42,446 nucleotides of DNA from Erythrobacter sp. ANT-B3C2 (GTDB lineage Bacteria > Pseudomonadota > Alphaproteobacteria > Sphingomonadales > Sphingomonadaceae): positions 1-42,446 of the forward strand of contig LXQI01000010.1 of assembly GCA_001683845.1 (NCBI GenBank), read 5' to 3'. The position numbers were made by a program, and so were the translations under genes. The notes below the pieces were generated by a model that made no database searches, was not told where the DNA came from, and worked only from the letters and a program-made list of their open reading frames with translations. This document shows, in pieces, positions 19,037 to 28,285 of this stretch. The stretch's first letter is position 1; each line of letters opens with the position of its first letter.

Positions 19037-20407
19037 TCAGCCTCCACGCGCCCGCTCGACCGCTTTCACGATGTCGCCAACCACCGCTCCCGGTCCGGGC
19101 AGCACAGCGAGCTGCTCGCCCACCGATCGCGCACTGGCGCCGTACCGCGGATCGCCCAGCACGTGTCGGACCGATCTGGTGATGGCTTCAGGGGTGATCC
19201 GCTCCGGCCAGACGATCGGCAAGCCGCGGGCGCTCAGTCGCAATGCCTCGGCGGGCAGTCCGAGGGCGATCCCCTTGGCAAAGCACATCTGGCTGATGAT
19301 GGGCTGATCGGCCGTCAACGGCAGAAGCACCATCGGCATTCCGAAGCTTGCCGCCTCCATTACCGAGCTGAACCCGGCGTGGCAGATACAAAGGTCCATC
19401 GTGGGCAAGAGCGCCGCAAGTTCGCCCCGGGTTAAAAATCGGGCGACGTGCACATTGGCTGGCTGGCTCCCCAGTTCGCCCGGCTCCAACCCCCCTCCAA
19501 GCGTCAGCACGAGGTTGAACGGCATGCCGTGGAAAGCGGTTGCCAGCGCGCGGTAGACCTCCGGATGGTCCCTGCCAAACACGGTGCCAAGGCTCGCAAA
19601 CACGGTCGGCTGGTCCGGCAATTGCGTGCGCCATGGCGGCAGGGCGGCCGGCCGCTCCAGCGAGACCGGGCGGACGTACCGAACCTCCCGCGCGAGGCCA
19701 CCAGCTCGCTTCGTCATGCTGTGGTTGAATGCGAGCATCCCCTGCAAAACAAGCGCCTTTGCTCCCGAGATTCGTTGGGATGTGGGCAGACCGGATGAAA
19801 GAACCTTACCGAGAACCAGCCGCGTCAGCTCGGGTCGCAGAAGCGCAAGGCTGAGCGACCAGGTGGGCGGAACCAGGCTGATCTCCAGATCCGGCGCAAA
19901 ATCGTCGAGATCGGGATCGGGCATCAGGCCGAATTGCTTGCGCAAGGCGGCAATCGCACCGCCCGCAACCCGCTTCAGGGTCCAATACGTCCAGCGCACC
20001 GTGTAGCTGCAGGTGACGATCGGTAGCCCGGTCTTCGCGGCGACCAGGGGCGACGCAAACTCCAGATTTCCACTGAGCAGCGCATCGGGTCGCAAATCCG
20101 CGACCAGGCGCAGCAGGGAAGGGTAAAGAGCCGTCGGAGATCGCTTTAGGAAGATCTCCTTCATCAGGAACTCACCCCGTCGGGGAAGCGGGATATTCGC
20201 AATCTCGGGCAGTGTTTCGACGAGCTGCGATTCGTGCCAGTCGAGGCCGGCGGCCATTGTTTCGAAGCCGGCTTCGCGCGGCACCTGCGCAAAACCCGCT
20301 GCGGTGACGATCGTCACGCGATGGCCAGCGTCCTTCAGCTCCTGTGCCAGCGGCTGAAGAGGGTAAAAGTGGCCGAAACCGGGATGCACCGGGAGCAGAA
20401 AGCGCAT
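19037..20407 (-). CDS. UGT-type (GT1) glycosyltransferase
   Basis: 456 residues of GT-B fold. The N-terminal domain starts MRFLLPVHPGFGHFYPLQPLA, the acceptor-side opening of UDP-glycosyltransferase-like enzymes. The C-terminal donor domain has TVFASLGTVFG and the signature-like region CHAGFSSVMEAASFGMPMV ... TADQP (about residues 345-370). This resembles macrolide/zeaxanthin glucosyltransferases, so a lipophilic acceptor such as a carotenoid is plausible, but no carotenoid gene lies in the window and the acceptor is unknown. ATG at 20407 has GAGGAG six bases upstream; the GTG at 20410 is less likely. Confidence 0.85.
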   Translation of the reverse strand: MRFLLPVHPGFGHFYPLQPLAQELKDAGHRVTIVTAAGFAQVPREAGFETMAAGLDWHESQLVETLPEIANIPLPRRGEFLMKEIFLKRSPTALYPSLLRLVADLRPDALLSGNLEFASPLVAAKTGLPIVTCSYTVRWTYWTLKRVAGGAIAALRKQFGLMPDPDLDDFAPDLEISLVPPTWSLSLALLRPELTRLVLGKVLSSGLPTSQRISGAKALVLQGMLAFNHSMTKRAGGLAREVRYVRPVSLERPAALPPWRTQLPDQPTVFASLGTVFGRDHPEVYRALATAFHGMPFNLVLTLGGGLEPGELGSQPANVHVARFLTRGELAALLPTMDLCICHAGFSSVMEAASFGMPMVLLPLTADQPIISQMCFAKGIALGLPAEALRLSARGLPIVWPERITPEAITRSVRHVLGDPRYGASARSVGEQLAVLPGPGAVVGDIVKAVERARGG

Positions 20408-20710
20408 CACTCACTCCTCGATGAGGGAATCGCCGATGGCTTGAGCCTCCACCCGCTCAAGAATGACCACCTTTGCTCCACCCATCAAGCGAGGGCGCGC
20501 TTGTAAGGAACGCTGGAGACAACCTTTGCCGAGCGGCCTGGATGATGCGCCTCAGTCCGGCAGGACACCCATGCCCATGAGATGACGGAACAACTGCGTT
20601 TTTGCCAGCCCGCGAGCAGCTCGCTGCCGCCTCCCGGCTGGCTTGTGCCGCGCTTGCGAATGGATGCAACGCGCTTGCAAAAGCGGTGCAAGCAGCCATT
20701 TGAAGCGCCA
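20408..20710. other. Intergenic region with repeated CGCTTGC motif
   Basis: No gene that I can support lies here. The right half carries CGCTTGC at 20651-20657 and again at 20672-20678, 21 bases apart, and the reverse complement GCAAGC at 20688-20693. The last two form an inverted repeat with a 9-base spacer. This lies directly upstream of the ABC transporter genes and could be an operator, or part of the coding region if the ATP-binding protein starts further upstream (in-frame ATGs at 20582 and 20660). Confidence 0.3.
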
Positions 20711-21666
<956 letters not shown>

Positions 21667-21670
<4 letters not shown>

Positions 21671-22434
21671 ACCTCAACCTTCGCGGCGCCCTCGCCATCT
21701 TCACCAACGAATTGATGCGCGCCTTCCGCACCGCCTTCGGCTCGATCATCGCGCCTGTTTTGACCACGTCGCTCTATTTCATCGTCTTCGGTGCGGCGAT
21801 CGGCGGGGAGATCGAAGAGATCGACGGCATTTCTTACGGCGCCTTTATCGTACCCGGCCTGCTGATGCTCACCCTGCTGAGCGAGAGCACCTCCAACGCC
21901 AGCTTCGGCATCTACATGCCACGCTTCACCGGGGCGATTTACGAGCTGCTGTCCGCCCCTGTCGGCGTGGCCGAGACGCTAATCGGCTTCGTCGGCGCGG
22001 CGGCGGTGAAATCGCTCATCTTGGCCGCCATCATCCTCGCCACGGCGACGCTGTTCGTCGATTACACGATTGTTCATCCCTTTTATGCGATCGGCTTCAT
22101 CATGCTGGTCGCGGCCGCCTTCTCGCTGTTCGGGTTCATCCTCGGCATCTGGGCCGATGGATTCGAGAAGCTGCAGATCGTGCCGCTGCTGGTGCTGACC
22201 CCGCTCACCTTCCTCGGCGGCACTTTCTATTCGATCGAGATGCTGGGCGATCCGTGGCGCACCGTGGCGATGTTCAACCCCATCGTCTATCTGGTGAACG
22301 GTCTGCGCTGGACCTTCACCGGCGCCTCGGATTTCCCAATCGGCCTCTCGCTCGGCATGACCTTCGCCTTTCTCGCCGGTTGCGTGCTGGTAATTGCGGT
22401 GATCTTCCGCACCGGCTGGCGACTGCGCGAATGA
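21667..22434 (+). CDS. ABC-2 type transporter permease (YadH-like)
   Basis: 255 residues with six predicted membrane helices. It starts in the usual way for the family (NLRGALAIFTNELMRAFRTA...) and shows ISYGAFIVPGLLMLTLLSES, then FGIYMPRFTGAIYELLSAPV and the ABC-2 signature-like region near LTPLTFLGGTFYSIEML. With the preceding ATPase it forms a two-gene export system; the substrate is unknown. Start ATG overlaps the ATPase stop, implying coupled translation. Confidence 0.92.
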
Positions 22435-22451
22435 TCCGCTAGCCTGCCGCC

Positions 22452-23477
22452 ATGCCGCGCCGCCTGTTCCTTGCCGCCCTGCTTTGGCCGGGCGCGGTCG
22501 CCGCCGCGCAACCGGCCCTTTTGGCCACTCAGCCGGTGATGGCACAGCCGGTGGTGCCGGAGCTGGTCATAACCTTTCCGGAACCGGTCCGCATCATGCC
22601 CGAGCCCGTGCGCGCGATGATCGAGGCGGCGATCGCCACCGGGGACCGGAACAAGGTCGCCGCCGTGGTCGAAGCGGCCCGGGCGACCCATCCCGACAAT
22701 CTGGACGAAATCGATAGGCTGCACACCGGCTTCCTCGAACACCAGCGCGAACTCGCCACGGCGAAGGCGCTGGCGGACGAGCTGGCGCTGCGCGAGGCGG
22801 GCCTGTTCGGCCGCTGGAAGGGCAGGGGAGAGGTCGGCGGTTACCAGGCCACCGGCAACACCAGCAACATCGGCTTTACCGCAGCGCTCTCGATGGAGCG
22901 GATCGGCATCGACTGGCAGCACCAGCTTTGCGCCCGTGCCGATTACCAGCGCAATAACGGCCGCACCGCGCGAGAGCGCTACCTCGCCGCCTACGAGCCC
23001 CGCGTGAACTTCAGTACGGATTTGTTCGTGTACGGTTTGGCCCAGTTCGAGAGCGACCGGTTCCAGGGCTTTGACACGCGCCTCTCCACCTCGGGCGGGC
23101 TCGGCTACCAGCTATTCGATACAGATTCTCTTGATCTATCGCTGAAAGCCGGCCCGGCTTTCCGGCAGACCCACTTCAGCAGCGGCACCACCGAAAGCAG
23201 CGTGGGCGCGCTCGCCGGTTTCGATTTCGACTGGCGGATCTTCCCCGATCTCACCCTCACGCAGGATGCCAACCTCGTCGCTGCGGCGGGCGGCAGCGCG
23301 GTTGCCTTTGTCGATAACCGGTCGAGCACGCTCTATCTCGTCACCGGGCTGGAGGCGAAGATCACCGATGGGCTGACCACGCGGCTCAGCTACACGGTCG
23401 ATCACAACAGCAACCCGCCCGCGGGCGCGGTGGCGACCGATACGCAGACCCGCTTCAGCCTCATCTACGGCTTTTAG
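22452..23477 (+). CDS. DUF481 family outer-membrane beta-barrel protein
   Basis: 341 residues. A signal peptide (MPRRLFLAALLWPGAVAAAQ) is followed by an alpha-helical segment (about 50-115) and then a beta-rich domain from about residue 120. That domain has the DUF481 opening WKGRGEVGGYQATGNTSNIG, repeated amphipathic strands and a terminal Phe (...RFSLIYGF), the usual outer-membrane barrel signature. Function unknown; Salt-induced YdiY is in the same family. It follows the ABC permease by 17 bases, so co-transcription is likely and an envelope role for the set is plausible. Confidence 0.85.
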   Translation: MPRRLFLAALLWPGAVAAAQPALLATQPVMAQPVVPELVITFPEPVRIMPEPVRAMIEAAIATGDRNKVAAVVEAARATHPDNLDEIDRLHTGFLEHQRELATAKALADELALREAGLFGRWKGRGEVGGYQATGNTSNIGFTAALSMERIGIDWQHQLCARADYQRNNGRTARERYLAAYEPRVNFSTDLFVYGLAQFESDRFQGFDTRLSTSGGLGYQLFDTDSLDLSLKAGPAFRQTHFSSGTTESSVGALAGFDFDWRIFPDLTLTQDANLVAAAGGSAVAFVDNRSSTLYLVTGLEAKITDGLTTRLSYTVDHNSNPPAGAVATDTQTRFSLIYGF

Positions 23478-23485
23478 CCGCGCCC

Positions 23486-24070
23486 GAAAGCAGCTGGGTC
23501 TACAATGGCGATAGAAGCTGCCTCGTGGGGCCCGGGTGAGCCGCTGTCATCGCCAGACTTCGCGCTCGACGGGTCGAAGAGCCGGAGATCGCCGGCATCT
23601 ACCTCATCGACAGCGACGGCTGCCCGCGCCGCCACGGATATGCACTGGCCAACGAGTTTTCCGACCACGTCACCGAGCGTGGCAATTATCTGTGGCTCAC
23701 CCATTCCAAGCCGCGGCCGGCTGCGATCGGCCCGGAACTGCTGCTCGCCGCGCTGCCGGCGGATGTTCGCGGCACCAGCCGCATCCTGCGCGATGGCGGG
23801 GTAATGTGGGCAAAACCGTTCCTCTCGGACAAGGCGAAAATGGCGCTATCCATCGCCAATCTGGAACATTACCACTTCAAATATGGGCTGTTCAGGCGGC
23901 CGGGCGATGTCCACCTGCATTACTCTGGCACGGAGACGCTCTCCTTTGCCGATGGGATCACCACACAGGAGGGCGATGTGTTCGAGATCGAAGCACAGCC
24001 GTTCCAGCTCCCGCTGCGCAACCGGCTGAGCCGCTCGGCCCCGCGCGCCGTATTCGTGACGGAGCTTTGA
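23486..24070 (+). pseudogene. Decayed AraD1/GguC family gene (FAH fold), 5'-truncated and frameshifted
   Basis: The reading frame ending at 24070 gives a clear AraD1/GguC C-terminal half: EEPEIAGIYLIDSDG, NEFSDHVTERGNYLWL, HSKPRPAAIGPELL, ANLEHYHFKYGLFRRPGDVH and FADGITTQEGDVFEIEA. The family member should be about 330 residues; here roughly the first 110 are missing, the match beginning just 9 bases after the DUF481 stop (WVYNGDRSCLVGPG). The frame then shifts by +1 at about 23535 (GEPLSSPDFALDG is read in the next frame) and returns at about 23574, so one inserted and one lost base lie about 40 bases apart, with a TGA at 23537-23539 in the original frame. A short product from the ATG at 23804 is conceivable but would lack the active site core. 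The intact enzyme would act on sugar acids, for example 2-keto-3-deoxy-arabonate. Confidence 0.75.
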
Positions 24071-24071
24071 G

Positions 24072-25007
24072 ATGGCCAAGCTGAGAATGGCGCTGGTGGG
24101 GCTCGGCCAGATCGCCCGGCACGAGCACCTGCCGGTGCTGGCCCAGAGCGACGTTCTCGAACTGGTGGCGATCGCCAGCCCTGATGCCACCCACCCTTCG
24201 ATCCCGATCTACCCGACGCTGGGAGAACTGCTCGCAGCGCGCGACGACATCGAGGCGGTGACGATCTGCACCCCGCCGCAGGGTCGCCACCCCATTGCCC
24301 GGCAGGCGATCGAGGCGGGCTGCCATGTCATGCTGGAAAAGCCGCCGGGTGCCACCCTTTCGGAGGTGCACGATCTGGGGGTGGCGGCGGAAGCGCGCGG
24401 AGTCACTCTGTTCGCCTCGTGGCACACGCGCGGGGCTCCGGCGATCGAACCGGCGCGCGAATGGCTGGCCACCCGCAAGGTGCGCTCCGCCCGGATCATC
24501 TGGCGCGAAGATGTGCGGCGCTGGCATCCGGGGCAGGAATGGCTGTGGCACCCCGGCGGACTGGGCGTGTTCGATCCGGGCATCAACGGTCTTTCCGCCG
24601 CCACCCGCATCCTGCCGCAGCCGATCTTCCTGGAAAAGTCCGAGCTGTTCTATCCCTCCAACCGAAACGCGCCCATCGCCGCGAGGCTGCAGTTGCGCGA
24701 TGGCGCCGGCGCCGAGATCCTGGCCGATTTCGATTTGCGCGAAACCGGCCAGCAGGTGTGGGACGTGATGGTGGAGACCGATGACGGCCTGCTCCACTTC
24801 ACCGGCGGTGGCGGCGGGCTGACGATCGCTGGCCGTCCGGTGATCGATGGTGCGGGCGAGCTGGAAGGCGAGTACGAGGCGCTGTACCAGCATTTCGGCC
24901 GGCTGATCCGTAGCAGTGCCAGCGATGTCGACCTGGCGCCGCTGCGCTTGGTCGCCGACGCCTTCCTGCTGGCGGATCGCAAGATGGTGGAACCGTTCAT
25001 CGAATAG
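24072..25007 (+). CDS. L-arabinose / D-galactose 1-dehydrogenase (Gfo/Idh/MocA family)
   Basis: 311 residues. N-terminal NAD(P) Rossmann domain with VGLGQIARHEHLPVLAQ, then CTPPQGRHPIARQAIEAG and the family hallmark HVMLEKPPGAT with the catalytic Lys (about residue 92). The middle block REDVRRWHPGQEWLWHPGG followed by LGVFDPGINGLS is characteristic of the Azospirillum-type L-arabinose 1-dehydrogenase and the Pseudomonas D-galactose 1-dehydrogenase, which are closely related, so either sugar fits. The product lactone would feed the non-phosphorylated arabonate/galactonate pathway. It starts one base after the decayed AraD1 gene, which would have been the next enzyme in that route. Confidence 0.88.
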   Translation: MAKLRMALVGLGQIARHEHLPVLAQSDVLELVAIASPDATHPSIPIYPTLGELLAARDDIEAVTICTPPQGRHPIARQAIEAGCHVMLEKPPGATLSEVHDLGVAAEARGVTLFASWHTRGAPAIEPAREWLATRKVRSARIIWREDVRRWHPGQEWLWHPGGLGVFDPGINGLSAATRILPQPIFLEKSELFYPSNRNAPIAARLQLRDGAGAEILADFDLRETGQQVWDVMVETDDGLLHFTGGGGGLTIAGRPVIDGAGELEGEYEALYQHFGRLIRSSASDVDLAPLRLVADAFLLADRKMVEPFIE

Positions 25008-25151
25008 TGTGCGCGAAGGTCGACGCCCACAAGCGGCGTACCCAATAAACGGGCGGATCGTGTTGCGAGCGATGGCACTTGAAGCGGCCGGTAATAGCCG
25101 GTCTGGAGGGCATCCACCTTCGCCCACGATTCGCCGGAAAGGCCGCCGCCC

Positions 25152-26264
25152 ATGAAAACCCGCGCCGCCGTCACCTTTGCGCCCAAACAGCCGCTCGAGA
25201 TCGTCGAACTCGATCTCGAGGGGCCCAAAGCGGGCGAGGTGCTGGTCGAGATCATGGCCAGCGGCATCTGCCACACCGATGCCTACACGCTGGAAGGGCT
25301 TGATAGCGAGGGGCTGTTCCCGAGCGTCCTCGGCCACGAGGGCGCCGGCATCGTGAGAGAGGTCGGCGCGGGCGTCACCAGCGTGGCGCCGGGTGACCAC
25401 GTGATCCCGCTCTACACGCCCGAATGCCGGCAGTGTAAATCGTGCCTCAGCGGCAAGACCAATCTGTGCACCGCCATCCGCGCCACGCAGGGCAAGGGCC
25501 TGATGCCGGACGGTACCAGCCGCTTCAGCCACAAGGGGGAGACGATCTTCCACTACATGGGCTGTTCCACCTTCTCGAACTTCACCGTTCTGCCCGAGAT
25601 TGCAGTGGCGAAGATCCGCACGGATGCGCCGTTCGATACCAGCTGCTACATCGGTTGCGGCGTGACCACCGGCGTGGGCGCCGTGGTCAACACCGCCGAT
25701 GTGCGCCCCGGCGAGAGTGTGGTGGTGTTCGGCCTCGGTGGCATCGGCCTCAACGTGATCCAGGGCGCCAAGATGGCGGGCGCTGGCCGGATCGTGGGGG
25801 TCGACATCAACCCTGCCCGCGAGGAGTGGGGCCGCCGCTTCGGCATGACCGATTTTCTCAACACGCGCGGAATGAGCCGCGAGCAGACCATCGCCCGCGT
25901 GGCCGAACTGACCGATGGCGGCGCCGATTACAGCTTCGATTGCACCGGCAACACCGAAGTGATGCGCAGCGCGCTCGAATGCTGCCACCGGGGCTGGGGC
26001 ACCAGCATTGTGATCGGCGTGGCCGAGGCGGGTAAGGAGATCGCCACTCGGCCTTTCCAGCTGGTGACGGGCCGCAACTGGCGCGGCACCGCGTTCGGCG
26101 GAGCGAGGGGGCGCACGGATGTGCCCAAAATCGTCGATTGGTACATGGATGGCCGGATCGCCATCGACCCGATGATCACCCACCGGCTCACGCTGGAGGA
26201 GATCAACACAGGCTTCGAGCTGATGCATGCGGGCGAGAGCATCCGCTCGGTTGTGGTCTATTGA
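25152..26264 (+). CDS. frmA: S-(hydroxymethyl)glutathione dehydrogenase / class III alcohol dehydrogenase
   Basis: It oxidises S-hydroxymethylglutathione (formaldehyde plus glutathione) to S-formylglutathione with NAD, and reduces S-nitrosoglutathione. 370 residues. Catalytic zinc ligands lie in GICHTDAYTLEG, GHEGAGIV and GCGVTTGVGA; structural zinc cysteines in CRQCKSCLSGKTNLC. The NAD motif is GLGGIGLNVIQGAK, and GNWRGTAFGG is replaced by GRNWRGTAFGGARGR, also normal for class III. GGAAAGG precedes the ATG. It is followed after 17 bases by the S-formylglutathione hydrolase, forming the standard detoxification pair. Confidence 0.95.
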   Translation: MKTRAAVTFAPKQPLEIVELDLEGPKAGEVLVEIMASGICHTDAYTLEGLDSEGLFPSVLGHEGAGIVREVGAGVTSVAPGDHVIPLYTPECRQCKSCLSGKTNLCTAIRATQGKGLMPDGTSRFSHKGETIFHYMGCSTFSNFTVLPEIAVAKIRTDAPFDTSCYIGCGVTTGVGAVVNTADVRPGESVVVFGLGGIGLNVIQGAKMAGAGRIVGVDINPAREEWGRRFGMTDFLNTRGMSREQTIARVAELTDGGADYSFDCTGNTEVMRSALECCHRGWGTSIVIGVAEAGKEIATRPFQLVTGRNWRGTAFGGARGRTDVPKIVDWYMDGRIAIDPMITHRLTLEEINTGFELMHAGESIRSVVVY

Positions 26265-26281
26265 TCGAGCAGGAGGAAACC

Positions 26282-27118
26282 ATGGCGCTCGAAACGATCA
26301 GCGAGGCTCGCAGCCACGGCGGCACCCAGGGTGTCTACCGCCACTCCAGCACGGCCACCGGCACGCCGATGACCTTCGCAGTCTTCGTGCCCGACCACAC
26401 CCCGGGCACCAGGCTGCCGGTGCTTTGGTTTCTTTCCGGCCTCACCTGCACCCATGCCAATGTGATGGAAAAGGGCGAGTATCGCCACGCCTGCGCCAAA
26501 CACGGCATCATCTTCATCGCGCCTGATACCTCGCCCCGTGGAGACGAAGTGCCGGACGAGGAAGCGAGCGATTTCGGCAAGGGCGCCGGCTTCTATGTCG
26601 ATGCGACGCAGGAGCCCTGGTCGCGGCACTATCGCATGCGCAGCTATATCGAGGATGAGCTGCCCGGGATCATTGCCGCGCATTTTCCGGTGAACGAGCA
26701 GCGGCAGGGGATCACCGGCCATTCGATGGGCGGCCACGGCGCGCTAACGATCGCCCTTCGCAACCCCGGGCGGTTCCGCTCGGTCGGCGCACTCGCCCCG
26801 ATCGCCAGCCCGCTGCGCTGCCCCTGGGGCGAAAACGCACTGGGCGGCTATCTGGGGCTCGACCGGCAGGCCTGGCGCGCCTACGACGCCACTGCGCTTA
26901 TCGAGGATGGCGCACGCTTGCCCGAGCTGCTGGTGGACCAGGGCACGGCCGACAGCTTCCTCGCCGAACAGCTCAAGCCGCACCTGCTGGATGAGGCCTG
27001 CCGCGCGGCAAACATCCCCGCGACCATCAGGCTGCACGAGGGCTACGATCATTCGTACTTCTTCATCTCCACAATAATGGCGGATCACGTCGCCTGGCAT
27101 GCGCAAGGATTGCGCTGA
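26282..27118 (+). CDS. fghA: S-formylglutathione hydrolase
   Basis: It hydrolyses S-formylglutathione to formate and glutathione in the cytosol. 278 residues of alpha/beta-hydrolase fold: oxyanion region WFLSGLTCTHANVMEKGEY, nucleophile GHSMGGHGALTIAL (Ser at about 146), acid in LLVDQGTADSF and the catalytic His in HEGYDHSYFFI. AGGAGG lies six bases before the ATG at 26282. It completes the glutathione-dependent formaldehyde pathway with the preceding dehydrogenase. No formate dehydrogenase is seen nearby. Confidence 0.95.
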   Translation: MALETISEARSHGGTQGVYRHSSTATGTPMTFAVFVPDHTPGTRLPVLWFLSGLTCTHANVMEKGEYRHACAKHGIIFIAPDTSPRGDEVPDEEASDFGKGAGFYVDATQEPWSRHYRMRSYIEDELPGIIAAHFPVNEQRQGITGHSMGGHGALTIALRNPGRFRSVGALAPIASPLRCPWGENALGGYLGLDRQAWRAYDATALIEDGARLPELLVDQGTADSFLAEQLKPHLLDEACRAANIPATIRLHEGYDHSYFFISTIMADHVAWHAQGLR

Positions 27119-27364
27119 CGGCATCAGCGTCCGGCAGCCCCTCGCGGCCGATAGTAGCCTCGAGCACGCGCCGGGTCATCTGCGCCCCGCGACTCGTGGC
27201 AGGACGCCATGCGGCGGATCGCGAACTCTGGCGCTGCTCAGCCCCGGCAGCAACCATGCCATTTCGACCACTCGCGCTCCTTCCGCTTGTGCTACCGGCC
27301 GGGATGCGCTTCATTTGATTGCGGGAGCGCGGAACAACCGCGGCGATCCTCGCGGGAGTAACAG

Positions 27365-28285
27365 ATGAGCGTGTCTCGTCGCATGGTGCTGGCAGGTAGC
27401 GCAATCGCGGCCGGCGCCGCGATTGTCGGTACCGGCTCGGAGGCCGGCGCCGTTGCGCAGGACCCACCGCGCTTCTCGCTCGCCTACGCGCCGCACGAAG
27501 GCACCTTCAAGAGCCGGGGCAACCGTCTTGAGCAGATCGCCTATGCCGCGGACCAGGGCTTCAACGCCTGGGAAGACAACGAAGCGGCCGGCCGCTCCAT
27601 CGCCGAACAGACCGCCATGGCGCGCGCACTCCAGCAGCGCGGCATGACGATGGGCGTGTTCGTCGCGAGCATGCCCCAATGGGCCGAGTTCCGACCCTTG
27701 CTCGGAGGCAATGACGATGCCGATCGCGCGGCCTTCCTCGCCGACATTCGCGCCTCGGTCGAGGTCGCCAAGCGACTTGATGCAAAGTGGATGACGGTCG
27801 TTCCGGGCTTTCTGGATCGCCGACTTCCAATCGAGATCCAGACCGGACGGGTGATCGACACAATGCGCCACGCTGCCGAGATCATCGAACCGCACGGCCT
27901 CGTCATGGTGATGGAGCCACTGAACACCCTCACCAATCATCCGGGCGTTTTCCTGCAGACCATCCAGCAGGGCTTCGCCATTGCGCGGGCCATCGACAGC
28001 ACGGCGGTGAAAGTGCTGGCCGATCTCTATCACGAGCAGATCCAGGCCGGGAACCTGATCCCGACGCTGGAGACCTGCTGGGATGAGATCGCCTATCTTC
28101 AGTTCGGCGACAATCCGGGCCGCAACGAGCCCGGCACGGGCGAGATCAACTATCGCACCATCACCCGCTGGTTGCGCGGCCGCTCGTTCGACGGCGTGAT
28201 CGGCATGGAGCACGGCAATTCGATTGATGGGCGCGAGGGCGAGGACCAGCTGGTCGCCGCCTATCGCGAGATCGATCAGGCATGA
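27365..28285 (+). CDS. Exported hydroxypyruvate-isomerase-family TIM barrel (Tat signal)
   Basis: 306 residues. The N-terminus MSVSRRMVLAGSAIAAGAA carries a twin-arginine motif (SRRMVLAG) and a cleavage region near EAGAVAQ, so a folded protein is exported to the periplasm. The body is an AP-endonuclease-2/xylose-isomerase-like TIM barrel: FSLAYAPHEGTFK, LVMVMEPLNTLTNHPG with a metal-binding Glu, VKVLADLYHEQI with Asp and His, LQFGDNPGRNEPGTG and GVIGMEHGNS with the last Glu. These match hydroxypyruvate-isomerase-like proteins, but export argues against hydroxypyruvate as substrate; a keto-sugar or 3-keto-glycoside is more likely. The first gene of the sugar locus; its stop overlaps the next start (ATGA). 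Confidence 0.85.
   Translation: MSVSRRMVLAGSAIAAGAAIVGTGSEAGAVAQDPPRFSLAYAPHEGTFKSRGNRLEQIAYAADQGFNAWEDNEAAGRSIAEQTAMARALQQRGMTMGVFVASMPQWAEFRPLLGGNDDADRAAFLADIRASVEVAKRLDAKWMTVVPGFLDRRLPIEIQTGRVIDTMRHAAEIIEPHGLVMVMEPLNTLTNHPGVFLQTIQQGFAIARAIDSTAVKVLADLYHEQIQAGNLIPTLETCWDEIAYLQFGDNPGRNEPGTGEINYRTITRWLRGRSFDGVIGMEHGNSIDGREGEDQLVAAYREIDQA

Noticed and set aside
18863-19435. Plus-strand open frame over the BLUF-glycosyltransferase gap
   Set aside because: It runs antisense into the glycosyltransferase and shows no family motif.
23958-26228. Minus-strand frame of 756 codons
   Set aside because: Antisense to the arabinose/galactose dehydrogenase and the class III alcohol dehydrogenase, both with intact motifs.
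27119-27364. Possible minus-strand regulator gene between fghA and the sugar operon
   Set aside because: The open frame has no helix-turn-helix or other motif, and composition is not convincing; I treat it as an intergenic region with the operon promoter somewhere inside.
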